Source: Jaminaea rosea (taxonomy: Eukaryota > Basidiomycota > Exobasidiomycetes > Microstromatales). From it: DNA of 64,000 nt. Shown here piece after piece: positions 32,246 to 43,000 of the stretch. The notes below the pieces were generated by a model that was given only the letters and a program-made list of their open reading frames with translations, was not told the origin of the DNA and made no database searches. How positions within the stretch are numbered: position 1 is the first letter of the stretch; each line of letters starts with the position of its first letter. Both the position numbers and the translations under genes were made by a program. The stretch spans positions 124,001-188,000 of the forward strand of contig NW_020289978.1 in the NCBI RefSeq assembly GCF_003144245.1, read 5' to 3'.

Positions 32246-33802
32246 CTACCTGCCCTCGCGCGTGCGTCTCTCCTTTCCCGGCAGTAATCTCTGCCACCCC
32301 TCGAGGTGCAGTAGATGACCGCGCTGCTTGCGTGCATATCCAAGAATGTAGACAAACCAAGCAGCTCCCAGCAGCCCGAGCGATACGGTTGCCGGCTTCC
32401 TGAAGTCGTCAGGCTTGCTCCATACGAGTGTGAGGACAAAGTGACTCAAGTCGAAGAGATTGATCAGACTCTGCTGCATGGCAAAGTGGAAGTTGGCATT
32501 TGCATTGCCATAGAGCGAGTTTTGAAGGATGGACAGCTGCGTGAGGTCGTACGACCATAAGCCGATGCGGGACAGGGCGAGTCCAGTGAAGAGTAGCGCT
32601 GTATTCCATCCAAGGCCAACGCCGATGTAGAGACAAGTTACAGTCGGGACAAGGGAAAGGGTCTCTTGCGCCAGCGACCACGAGCCCGTGCGGATCAGGC
32701 CGATGCGACGCTCTAGGCATGGCATGATGAAGGTGCCAGCTAGCCCCATGACAACGCAGAGGCCTCTCATGCCAGAAATGAAGGCGTCAGTGTACGATAT
32801 GGTGGAGCCGCCGGAATGCGCAATGATAATCCCATTGGTCTTGGCCACGATCCCGCTCGCTGCGGCATGAGGCTGCTTGAGGTACGTCAAGAAGGTGCTG
32901 TCGAAGCTGAGCACGCTCGTGTACAGCAGAGCGAGGGCAATTGTGGTTGGGAGCGTAGGGAGGGCGAGGAAGGTGCGTGTTTTGTTCTTGAAGCTTGGCC
33001 AGCATTGGCGCAAAGAGGCAAGAGGAGTGCGACCACCAAAGCGCATGTGATTGCCATTGGCGTCTGGGGCTGGGTAGCTTAGTCGCTCTGCGAAGCGCTG
33101 ATACACGACACCGATCCAAATGAGCTCGAAAACGAGAGTCATCCCATTTGTGGCCAGGAGCACGACCGCAGAGATGCCATCGCCCGCCGTAGATGTCAAT
33201 AGAGAGACGAAGAGCGGCGCTAACAGCTTGCTCAGTAGGTCGATGCGTCGAATGATCGTATTCAAGCGCGTCAGGTGCGGTGGATGGCCTTCGGCAATCG
33301 TTGATACCCAGTCACGCTCAATTGCTACAGTCAGACCGGTGTTGCTGAGCACGACAAGAGCGCCGCATGCCGTGAGCGCTGCGAAGCTGCCCCATCGAGT
33401 GTGAGAGACAATCGAGTCTGATCCGGTCATGAGCAGGGAGATGAATCCGGCGTAGCTGATTGCGACTGTTGTCTTCTGCGCCACGATCAACGTGCGAACG
33501 ACGGTCAGGCGTCGGTGCTTCGTAGCGTCGATCCATGAGCCGAGGAGGGGCGACAGAAACAGGCTAGCGAGGAGCAAGAGCAGGCCATAGATGGATGCGG
33601 GCAGAAGTGTCGCTGGAAAGAGGGCGACAAAGTAGAGTGGAAACGCAAATTCCGCGCATCGATATCCCCACGAGGAGGAGGCATGCTGAACGGCGAGGCA
33701 GATGAGGGCGATGCGGTCCAGATTGAGACGTTCTTGCCTTTCGTCCTGCCTCGGTGTCTGACCGTCGTCGAGCTCGATTGTCTCCTCAATGCGAACGTTC
33801 AT
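32246..33802 (-). CDS. Ferroportin-like (SLC40) metal transporter
   Basis: Intronless, 518 aa, with about ten or more membrane helices. The N-terminal half carries the SLC40 pattern: SSSWGYRCAEFAFPLYF, then YGLLLLLASLFLSPLLGSWID, HRRLTVVRTLIVAQKTTVAISY and NTGLTVAIERDWV. The second half contains LLYTSVLSFDSTFLTYL, ISGMRGLCVVMGLAGT and IGLWSYDLTQLSILQN. Ferroportins export Fe2+; fungal members are little studied and may be vacuolar or at the plasma membrane. The position equivalent to the WGDR aspartate of animal ferroportin helix 1 is tyrosine here (WGYR), so metal handling may differ. An upstream minus-strand frame (34110-33799) ends overlapping the start codon (ATGA), but looks like chance. 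Confidence 0.85.
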   Translation of the reverse strand: MNVRIEETIELDDGQTPRQDERQERLNLDRIALICLAVQHASSSWGYRCAEFAFPLYFVALFPATLLPASIYGLLLLLASLFLSPLLGSWIDATKHRRLTVVRTLIVAQKTTVAISYAGFISLLMTGSDSIVSHTRWGSFAALTACGALVVLSNTGLTVAIERDWVSTIAEGHPPHLTRLNTIIRRIDLLSKLLAPLFVSLLTSTAGDGISAVVLLATNGMTLVFELIWIGVVYQRFAERLSYPAPDANGNHMRFGGRTPLASLRQCWPSFKNKTRTFLALPTLPTTIALALLYTSVLSFDSTFLTYLKQPHAAASGIVAKTNGIIIAHSGGSTISYTDAFISGMRGLCVVMGLAGTFIMPCLERRIGLIRTGSWSLAQETLSLVPTVTCLYIGVGLGWNTALLFTGLALSRIGLWSYDLTQLSILQNSLYGNANANFHFAMQQSLINLFDLSHFVLTLVWSKPDDFRKPATVSLGLLGAAWFVYILGYARKQRGHLLHLEGWQRLLPGKERRTREGR

Positions 33803-34700
33803 GGCTCACATGCTGCATCGCGGCCTTTGGTCGTGATGATCGAGAGTGAAGACACCGGTTCCTCTCCGCCCTCGGTTGAGACGACGGATGGCGACATCCA
33901 CAAGCGCACGAGCCAAGGCGCGTGGAAGGAGACCCACCCATTCCGCTCGAAATCAAAGTTGTGCCATGGTGCTAATGGTCTCGGCACAAGAATAACTCCA
34001 AGTCTCTCTATTGAGACTGTCAGCAGCAAGTCTCTAGATCTGATGAGCAGCGTGGCCTTTGAGCCGGTGGCAACGCGTCGCGCGGCGCCACCAAGGGCTT
34101 TGAGACTCATTAAGCAACTCTCTTGACACCTGACACATCCTGGCCCAGGCCAGCTAGTGATCGCGATGTTTCTGAGCTTAAGCTTCCAGATTGTCGAAAA
34201 GAGAGCTAGAGGGTTGCTCCGGTCGCTTTACATCGTCCCGAGAGGGGGAGGAGGGGCGCGACACCAAGATCTTGGCCCGCGGTCAAATGCCGCGAATTAC
34301 CCATCCCGCTGCCGCTGCTGAGCTCAAGCGGAACAGCCGGCAGCCGGGCAGCGGCACAACGGCACAGCTTCCGCATGCAGGCACGGGGCCAATTGATTGT
34401 GGCTTGACAGACGGATGCTTTAGCTTCTTTCAGTCGATATCCCACACCAGTTGGACCTCGACCTTGGACCTATCCTCAGATGATTTTTCGAAGCCAGATG
34501 TTGGTAACACTTCTTGGGCATCCCGATGCCGTGCGCTGTTCGAAAGCAGCAGTGCTGGGCGTGGGTGTGAGATGACGAAGAGGCGGCCGTCGAAGATGAA
34601 TGGACGCCGAGCATTCAAATAGAGCAACGAAGAGGGAGGGGGGATGGGAGCTTTGCCTCGTCGTTAGTCGTAGTCCGTAGCCCTCGTCGCAGTCGCCACC
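33803..34700. other. Divergent intergenic region, ferroportin-like / GH128 genes
   Basis: 898 bp between divergent start codons, containing both promoters. The few open frames give low-complexity translations. No RNA gene or repeat recognised. Confidence 0.4.
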
Positions 34701-36422
34701 ATGATCAGCAGGATCCTCGTAGCCCTCGTCCTCGCACTCGCCTACACCTCCGTCGCGCTGGCCGCGACTGGACAACTCACCGCGGGCACGACCTCGGCCA
34801 ATCAGAAGTGTCTCGAAGTCGTTGGCACCGCGCCTGGCAATGGTGCCCAAGTGCAGCTCAACACCTGCTCAGCAACCTCCTCTGCCTCGCAGACATGGCA
34901 ATTCATCTCGGGAACGGTGGCGGGTAAGACGCTCCTGCGCACCACCAACAATCTCTGCCTTGACGTGCCTGATGGTGTAGCGGCCAATAACAAGGACGTC
35001 CAAGTCTGGACGTGCTCCAAGGGCAGCACCAACCAATTCTTCGCAAGGGACGGTAATGTGATCCGCTGGAACGGGTCCGACTATTGCCTCAACATGCCCA
35101 AGGGTGTCAGCTCCGGCTTTGCCTCGGGCCTCAAGATTCAACTCTACACCTGCAACACGGCGAGCAACAATCAACGCATCCTAGGGCCAGGGTCCGCTAC
35201 CGTGGTCACCTCCACGACGAGCGCGGCCAAGACGACATCGTCCTCCAAGGCTTCGATGTGCACCAGAAAGTCGACCACGACGAGCTCTCAGCCAACGTCG
35301 ATGTCCAAGACGTCAAGCAAGATGACCGCATCAAGCACGTCGACCAAGAAGACGGCGTCGAGCACGTCGACCAAGACGACAGCGTCGAGCACGTCAACGA
35401 AGAGCACTTCGACCTCGACCTCGACTCGCTCTTCGTCAACCTCTACGCGCTCGTCGTCTACCTCGACGCGCTCGACCACCTCCGCGACTTCCACTCGCTC
35501 GAGCACGACAACAAGCCGATCTACCACCTCGTCCGCTTCGGCCGCTCCCACCTCTTCAACATCAACGCGCACGATCTCTACCTCCACCACCTCCACCACC
35601 TCAACCTTTGTCCCACAAACCACCAAAGCAACGACCGCATTGACCGACATCTTCAACCCAGCCGCAAAGCGCATGCTCGCCTGGGGATTCGACGACCGCT
35701 ATGCCTCAGGAATCGGCTCGGGCGCCAAGATCTCCTCGTACCACCACTGGGAGCTCGGTGTTGTCACTCAAATGCCAGCAAAGAATGCCTACATTCCCAC
35801 CTACTGGGGCAGCACGAAGAGCGACTACTGGCAGAGCGTCACGGCACAGTTTGGCAACTCGATCCCGGCGGCCATTGCAGGCTTCAACGAGCCCGATGTG
35901 ACCTCTCAAGCGAACATGTCACCCGCAGCCGCCGCCCAATTGTACTACGACGCCATCTACGTTCCGTACGGCTCAAAGGGCGCAAATATGATCTCACCGG
36001 CCGTGGCATGGGATGTGTACACATGGCTGCCGGCCTTCATGTCCGCCTACCAGGGTCTGGGTGGCCGCATTGATGCAATGGGTTACCACATCTACCTGGG
36101 ACTCAACAACAATACGGACGCTGCAGTTGCCGAGGTCAAGAAGAGGGTCAACTACCTCTACAAGCTCTATGGCAAGAAGATCGTCCTCTCCGAGATTGGT
36201 CTTACCAGCGCTGGGGGAGGCACGGACGAGCAGATTGCCGACTTTGTTCAGAAGGTGGGCAATTTCCTCGACAACAGCGACGCTATCCTGGCATGGGCTC
36301 TGAGCGCCGTGTTTGCAAGGGGAAGCGGGTGGGATGGATACCTGAATGGGAACATGAGCTTCTACTGGCAGAACAAGACGCTGACGCCCCTGGCTAATCA
36401 GTACATGACGGCGGTGTTCTGA
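34701..36422 (+). CDS. Secreted ricin-B lectin / GH128-type glucanase
   Basis: Intronless, 573 aa; ATG in the good context CCACCATG. A signal peptide (MISRILVALVLALAYTSVALA) is followed by a ricin-type beta-trefoil lectin domain at about 22-160. That domain has repeated QxW-like elements such as SASQTWQF and STNQFFARDG, with CLEV/CLDV/CLNM repeats. Next is a Ser/Thr-rich linker of about 140 residues. The last part, about 320-573, is a TIM-barrel of the GH128/Glyco_hydro_cc family: RMLAWGFDDR, YWG, GFNEPD with Glu397 as acid/base, and VLSEIG with Glu498 as nucleophile, then WAL near the end. GH128 enzymes are endo-beta-1,3-glucanases. The lectin probably tethers the enzyme to wall glycans. Its sugar specificity is not visible. 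Confidence 0.93.
   Translation: MISRILVALVLALAYTSVALAATGQLTAGTTSANQKCLEVVGTAPGNGAQVQLNTCSATSSASQTWQFISGTVAGKTLLRTTNNLCLDVPDGVAANNKDVQVWTCSKGSTNQFFARDGNVIRWNGSDYCLNMPKGVSSGFASGLKIQLYTCNTASNNQRILGPGSATVVTSTTSAAKTTSSSKASMCTRKSTTTSSQPTSMSKTSSKMTASSTSTKKTASSTSTKTTASSTSTKSTSTSTSTRSSSTSTRSSSTSTRSTTSATSTRSSTTTSRSTTSSASAAPTSSTSTRTISTSTTSTTSTFVPQTTKATTALTDIFNPAAKRMLAWGFDDRYASGIGSGAKISSYHHWELGVVTQMPAKNAYIPTYWGSTKSDYWQSVTAQFGNSIPAAIAGFNEPDVTSQANMSPAAAAQLYYDAIYVPYGSKGANMISPAVAWDVYTWLPAFMSAYQGLGGRIDAMGYHIYLGLNNNTDAAVAEVKKRVNYLYKLYGKKIVLSEIGLTSAGGGTDEQIADFVQKVGNFLDNSDAILAWALSAVFARGSGWDGYLNGNMSFYWQNKTLTPLANQYMTAVF
35220..35640. repeat. Imperfect short tandem repeats coding a Ser/Thr linker
   Basis: Degenerate repeats built on acgtcgacc/agcacgtcgacc units code for a linker of almost only S, T, K and R. 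The repetition also opens a second plus-strand frame (35084-36073), which is a by-product and not a gene. Repeat number may vary between strains. Confidence 0.75.
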
Positions 36423-36674
36423 GAGGTGTATAGCTGTCCAGGCGGGACTATCCTTAGATCGTGTTGTATTTGTTTTGTCAGTCGTGGAATACCATCCTTG
36501 TTGTTCGCCGAACTATCGAGTACGCGAGTGATCACCAAAAGCAAACGAGAGACAAAGCGAGAGGTATTTCGTATTCTTGACACGATTGAATGCGCCCCAC
36601 ATGGAGGCATACAAGGCAGTTGATGGAGAAGGGAAGGGGGATGGGGGGGACAGGCTACAGCCCCTGATGGGTCA

Positions 36675-39600
36675 TCACTTCTTGGCGCCTCCGGGCAACG
36701 CCCTTGGTCCTCCAATCGAGCTGACCGGCCTCGGACCTCGTACAACCGTGCCTCCGGTGGTCTGACTGGTATTGCTCCCACTCCTAGAAAGCCCACTGTT
36801 GGAGCCGGCGCTGCCATTGCTCGTATTGAATTGTCTGCTCAGCCTGGCGACATTACTCAGCGGCATACCATCGTCGGATGCGGCAGCCGCTCCTGTTCCG
36901 ACTGCCTTGACCGGAGAGGATGGGCGGGAGGAGTTCGACGTCGATGACTTGGCGGCAGCAGCAGCAGCAGCAGCAGCAAGAGGAGCAGGCTGCTCGCTCA
37001 CGGTTCCGGGGGAAAGGGTCCTCGTGACCTCCTCCTTCGGCGTGCCGTAGTCTGAGCCGGGGTTCGACGAAGCAGTAGCTGAACCAGCGTCCTCATCCGC
37101 CGCGCTTGCGGGCGGAGCGAGAGTCGATGAAGTTGCCGTCGTTGTAGAAGCCGACGAAGCGAGCACGCGATCCGCAATCGGAGTAACCGCCTCGGGCTCA
37201 TCAGTCAGATTTGCCTCGTCGCTCTTCCTGGTCGCCAAGATAGTGTCCAGCTTTGAAGGCACGGGCGGAACGTCGTCCTTCAATTGGAGTCGCTCAAATT
37301 GCCCTGCCGTCCCGGCCGCCGCAGTCGATGCCGGTCCGGCCGTCACGATGGGCATAGGAGGGTGATCTGCACCACCCATTTGACTTCGCCTGATCCTCTG
37401 ATCAACAGGCTTCGTCCTCTTCCTCAGCGGGGTTCTACGCTTAAGCACCGCAGCCTCTTCTTCCTTCTTGTTCTTCCTAGTCAGCGCAGCAGGTACGAGG
37501 GGCTCATAATGCTGTATTAGATCCATGAGCAGCAGGGTAGGCGCTTTGCTGGCAAGCGTGGACGTAGTCACTTTTGCTGGGCGTAGCAGATATCGACCGA
37601 GTGAGAGGGCCAGCTTGTTCGTGTAGATCTGCTCGGACTCGACGTCGTTGGCATCCGTCGTCGAAGCCTTGAGGCTGCGCAGGTGCGAGATGAGACTGTC
37701 CAGTACTACGAGGTGGATGGTGCTGAGCTTCGAAAGGACCACGCTCACGTCGTCCAGTACACCGCGTGTGATCGTTGCGCGAATGTCGTCGTCCAGCTCG
37801 ACCGGCGATGATGTTGACGCATCCGTCTTGGGCGTCCCACCAGCTGCGGCCGGGCTCGCATCTGCACTCCTGGCGCCGTCGGCGCTCTTCTTCCCTTCGC
37901 GCTTGACTTCACGTTCCTGCCGCCACTTCTCTTCAACGCTATCTGCCGCCTTGTACAGGCTCGTGACTAAGTGCCAGTTTTCCTCGCCGACCAGGCACTC
38001 CTGCAGTTCGGCCAACCACAATTTCAACGTGCTCGCCCTTGTCGGAGGATCAAAGCGATCCAGCACGGCAGGGAGGCCTGCGCCTAGCTCGGCGCCTGGA
38101 TGGGCTGAGTCGAGGACGTGGTCGATGATTGCTTGGCGACAGGCGTGCGACTTGGAGAGGGGCACATCGTAGATCCACGTCTTGCGCTTCTCGAGGGCGG
38201 CGTCCGCAGGGGATGTCGTGGGCCAGCGGTCAGTCTCTGTGTAGGAGCGCTCTAGAGAGGCGATGAGGTGGGAGAAGACGACGGGAAGGGCCGCGGGAGC
38301 TGGCGAGCTTGCTGAGCCGCTAGATGCATCGACGCTGCCTTCTGCACTGCTCTTCGAGAGAAGCTCATGGCGCCATCGTGCATTCAAGTTGGTACCGAAG
38401 CCCGCCCAGCCTGAAGCGTACATGGATGGCTCGTCGTGGTAGAAGGGGACGAAGACTTCGACCAGGGGGCGGTAGAACCCAGTGCGAGCAGATGCGACAA
38501 GGCGGCCCACGAGGGCAGCAGGGTCGCCATGCGCTGAGACGAGCGTTTGCGTGCGAGCAGCCAAAGAGGGATGCAAGCTGCCCATTGCCGCTGAGTAGGC
38601 AGAGAGCATAGTCTTGACTGCATTGAGTCTCTCTACCTCGTACTTTTGCACCAGGATAAGCTGCTCTGAGAGAGCGTCCTCGAGACGACAGCGCAGCGTG
38701 TCCAGCTTGCGAGACTTGGACAGATACTCTGCCTCGTGGCGATCTGCTTCTCGACGCAGGCGCTTGTACCTCTCCCCGATACCGCCTGCGCCTGCGGCTG
38801 AGGCGATGCGCTCCTTGATACCCTGGAATGCGGGTGCGAGGGCTGAAAGGCCAGCTGCTCGTGATGAGGATGGGGAGATGCTTGGCCTTGTAGCTTCTTC
38901 CGGGGATGCGACCGCATCTGAGCGAGCGCCACCAGATGAGATGCGCGGCGAGAATCCAAACTGCTTGCGAAGCGTCTGCCTTCGCTCCAGCTTGACTGGG
39001 TCGTCGCTGCTGGGTGCAGCCGTCTCGTCGGCCGACTCTGATGGCGGTGGTGGGAGTGATATCTTCTCTGTGAATGGCGCATCGAGGACAGCGCTGCTGC
39101 TGGATTCTTCGCGAGCTTGAGAGGCGGCATGCTCCTCGTCAAAGGCTGCTACGTCGAGGCCAGAGAATCGGGCATCGTCCTCTGCCTCGTCTGCTTGTCT
39201 GCACTTGGCCTCGTAAGTAGACTTGATTCGATCGATCTGCGAGTCGGGGAGCGGGAGAGAGCGGTGATGAGCTTTGCATTCTCATGAAATTTGCCCGCTC
39301 GCCACGAACTCACCTCATCCTGACCCTCCTCCAAAGCATCCAGCCATTCCTCGACCGTCTTCCAACTCTGCGTCACCTGCTCAGCGTGCCTCTGGCTCCA
39401 CTGTCCAAACGGCTCGAGGATGGTCCTCGTCAACGCATTTGCCGTCCTCACATGACTGGCAGCCAATGGATCGATGGTAGCAGTGTGAAGCGCGGCTACC
39501 AGCGAAGACGAGGGTGCATTCGCCCTCGCCCCCTTGAAGATGGGCTTATTGCCTTTGACCTTGTTTGCTATCCTTCCCTGAGCAGCGGTGCCCTCCTTGA

Positions 39601-39802
39601 GAGCATCGACGTAGTTCCAGTGCGAGTTGGCAATCTCATCAACGAGAGCGAGGAGGGCAGTATCCTCGTCTATGCCGTGTTGGAGGAGCGAGTAGAGGTG
39701 CGAAACGGCTGCTCGGTACGAGGCAAAGGAGGGATACGAGGGCCAAAAGCTGGTGGAGAAGGTAGGCGGGAGGGAGAGGGGGGCCTGAGACGTTGTCGTC
39801 AT
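36675..39802 (-). CDS. F-BAR / RhoGAP protein (Rgd2-like)
   Basis: Two exons, complement(36675..39236, 39314..39802), 1016 aa; a 77-nt GTGAGT intron joins EEGQDE to IDRIKSTYEAKCRQADEAEDD. The N-terminal F-BAR/FCH region starts at FWPSYPSFASYRAAVSHLYSLL. A disordered Ser-rich insert of about 100 residues interrupts it before the coiled-coil resumes (RYKRLRREADRHEAEYLSKSRKL). Then comes a region like the Rgd2 family (TWIYDVPLSKSHACRQAI, ASTLKLWLAELQECLV). A RhoGAP-like helical bundle follows (LVVLDSLISHLRSL, LALSLGRYLLRPA). F-BAR binds curved membrane and RhoGAP turns off Rho/Cdc42 at sites of polarity. I cannot find the usual G-x-F-R arginine finger. The Ser-rich tail is probably disordered and phosphorylated. 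Confidence 0.82.
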
Positions 39803-40072
39803 GGCGGGCGTACTTCAAGACGACTACTGCTATGTGTATATGATGCGATGAGAGAATGTGCTGTGAGAAATTGGTAGAGAGAGAGAAGAGGAGGCGAAGG
39901 CGGGACACAAGGCGCATCATCACCTGCACCTCCAGACTGCCGCGCGCTAGCTCGTCTGCCCAGCCCGCTCGCTGGCCCAAACCAGGGCCCGTGCGAACCA
40001 ACACGCCGCTCAGCCTGCCAGGCCGCCGCCTGCCGGCCTGGCTTTGCCGCCCAACGCCCCGCTCGCACTCAC

Positions 40073-43000
40073 TCACGCGCCACCTTTCGCCCTCTTGGCC
40101 TCCTTCCTTCCCTCTTTGGCGAAATGCTCCTTCCTCTCCGCCTTTCTCTTCAGGTCCTTCTTCCCCTCTTCCACAGCCAACTTCTTCCTCCTCTCCTCCT
40201 TCTTCTCTCCCCTCTTGACCTCGCGCTTCCTGCTTCGCTCCTTTTGCACCGCCTGCATCTGCTGCAGCAGACTCATGGCATTGCGCTCTGGCTTCTCCAT
40301 CACAACCGCGCGTTGGGTGAGGTAAGTGGGGCGAGACTGCGCCTTGAGCTGTTTCGGCTTTGAGGCGTAAGGGAGAGATGCCTGCAGCTTGCGAGGGATG
40401 TGCAGCTTGTTGAACTTGCGTTCGGCAGGACGGACGGATTCGTCGATGGGCTTGTAGATGGAGTTAACGGGCCGAGGCGTCTTGATCCCTTCATCGTAGC
40501 GTACTTTGCCCGTAAGACGCATACCCTGCCAGGCTCGATCACCCGTAGTGCTCGTCGGGTCCACTGGTGAAAGCAGCGAAGTGACCGCATTGTAGTAGCG
40601 TCGTGGATGGACGCTATACCACGCTCTAAGGAAGATGATGTCGCTCATGAGGACCTTGTCCTCGAACGTGGCACGATACCATCCTTCGGGCTTGGCGAGG
40701 GCCTTCTTCACTTGACCTCGAATACCAGAGACAGTCTTGATGTGCGCTCCCTCGAACTTGGCCACCTCCAACGAGCTCGAGAACATCTCCTTGACAAAGG
40801 CCGTGTTCTTGAATACCTTTGCGGGGAAGCCGGTAAGCTTGAGCTTCTTGACGATGCGATGCGCCCCGGAGCCGGAGTCTACATCGAGAATCGTGCCCGT
40901 CGCCGAGACGCGGAATGAGGAGACGGTCGAGCGCAGCGTGTTGAAAGCACAGAACCCAGTATTAGGGCGGGCAGCCGGAGCCCAGAAGGTGGCGAGGCAG
41001 TGCATGTGCTCTGGAGTATACTTGAGCATCCTGTTCCGCGTACCATCGTCGAGCGAGTAGATGGGGATGGATTGGAAGCGACGCCAGCCGACGGAGAGGA
41101 CGAGTGGGTCATTTGTCTTGAGGATCTTATGATGCCAGCGATGACGCTTGATTCGGGCTTGTACGAAGCCAAAGGTCTCCTCGGAGGGGAGAAGCCCGCC
41201 AACCAGCAGAGGGTAGCGAGGGTCGAAGTGCTCGATGAGCTCAGAGGGGACGGCACTGAACTCGACACGGAGGTAGCTGCCAGGGCGATGTCCCTCGATA
41301 GCCTGACGGGTGGCCTCGTCGCTCGATTCGAATTCGGCGCGATTCGCTGCGGCCTGGCGGGCCAGCTCGGCTTTTTGGGTGTCGTACCAGTCTTGCCCAC
41401 CTGCCTCGCCGTCGTCGTCGTCGTACTGCGCGTCAAATTTGGCCTTCAGTGCGGCCTTTTTGGCAGCGAGAGCCTTCTCGCGAGCGGCTGCGGCGTCCTC
41501 TTCCTCCTCGGCGTCAGCCGGGTCTACCGCCTCGCCTGCGTCTTCATCGTCCTCATCACCATTCTCTGCAGCGGCTTTGGGCTGCTCGCCATCTTCGCCC
41601 TCTTCAGTTCCGGTTATGAAGAGGTAGCGCAGAGAATCGAGCGCACGTTCATCACTCCACTGATCGAGGTTCTCTTGTGACCACCTTCCAGCGCTCTGAT
41701 CCGGCACGACATCGTCGTCGTCATCCACGTCGTCTGCAGCAGCCCCTCCAGTATCCTGCTGCGCAAGCTGGAAGAAGTCGTCGTCTCCTTCATCATCAGC
41801 CGCGAGCTGGATCTTCGACGATGACGCGACGTTGCTCTCCGTCTTGCCTGCTGCTACCTCGCGTGCTGTGAGATCGGAGTCGTAGATGAGCTTCATGAGG
41901 TCGGTCTTGCGTCGCGACTGGTTGGCCTGAATGGTAGCGTGTGCGCGCGCTGCCAGCCCGCGCTTCCATGGGGCAGCCTCACTAGCCTCATCGTCTTGAT
42001 CCTCTTCTCCCTCGCTCAAGAACATCTCCGAATCGCTGTCCGCAAAGGCAACATCGCGAGCGTCGATGTCGTCATCCTGGTCGAGATCCTCTAAGCGTCG
42101 GCGTGATGGACCGGGTTCGTCTTCGTCTTCATCGTTGTCGTTCTCATCATCGTCATCGTCTTCGCCCTCATCGTCGTCATCCTCTGCCTCCTCCACATCT
42201 TCGCCGAAAGCAGCTTTTCTCTCCCTCCTCGTCTTTCTCCCCACATCTGCCGCGCTCAAAGGCTGGTCTGCATCGTCGAACAACCTCATCTCGCCACCAT
42301 CTCCACCCAGCAGCTTTTGCGCATCTTGCAGCTGCATGACCATGTCCTCTCCCTCGCCCACCGGCTTTCCGTCACCCTCACCGTCCTGCTGACGCGAGAA
42401 ATTGCCGGGGACGTTGATGTACACCGCATCCTTGTCGAACATGACGCCGCCGACGTCGGACATGGGTGCATGAAGAAGCTTGTGTTTATCGTCCAATCTG
42501 CGCCTCTTCTCTGACTCGGTGGTAGGCAATGGGCATGGATCCGGCAAAGCTTCGATGCTGGCAATGCTGAGGTCTCCAACACCGGGGATGTGGACGCGCT
42601 GATTCGCTCTCAGGTTGGTGCCGCGCAGGTACCCATAGACGGTGATACGTCGCTCAGCCTTGGGCGCCCTGCGGATATCCTCCTTGGGTGTCAAGTCCTC
42701 AACGCGATCGGCGAGGACGTACGGATGTGCGTTACGAAAAGTGAGTGGGCGATACTTCATGACCGAGATGAATCTGCTCAGGTTGAGGATCTCATTATCC
42801 GGGTATCTTCCATTGATGATCCCACTGAGGTAGAACAGCTTCGCTCCTGCGTACACCTCTGTCCAGAAGCGATTCTTCAAACGCTTCTTAGTCGCCCTGA
42901 GCGTGGCCGACTTCTTGATGAGGTCCAAGTGGGTGAGTACACCAAGTACCTTTGGGAAGCCGTGCGCCTGGAGGACGTTGAGGAACTCCATCGTCTCCAT

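Noticed and set aside
33799-34110. Minus-strand frame ending in an ATGA overlap with the ferroportin-like start
   Set aside because: Looks like a translational-coupling overlap, but the translation has no domain and such coupling is not expected in a fungal nuclear gene.
35084-36073. 329-codon plus-strand open frame rich in His/Asp/Val
   Set aside because: It is the second frame of the Ser/Thr-linker repeats in the GH128 gene; its composition mirrors the repeat and it has no domain.
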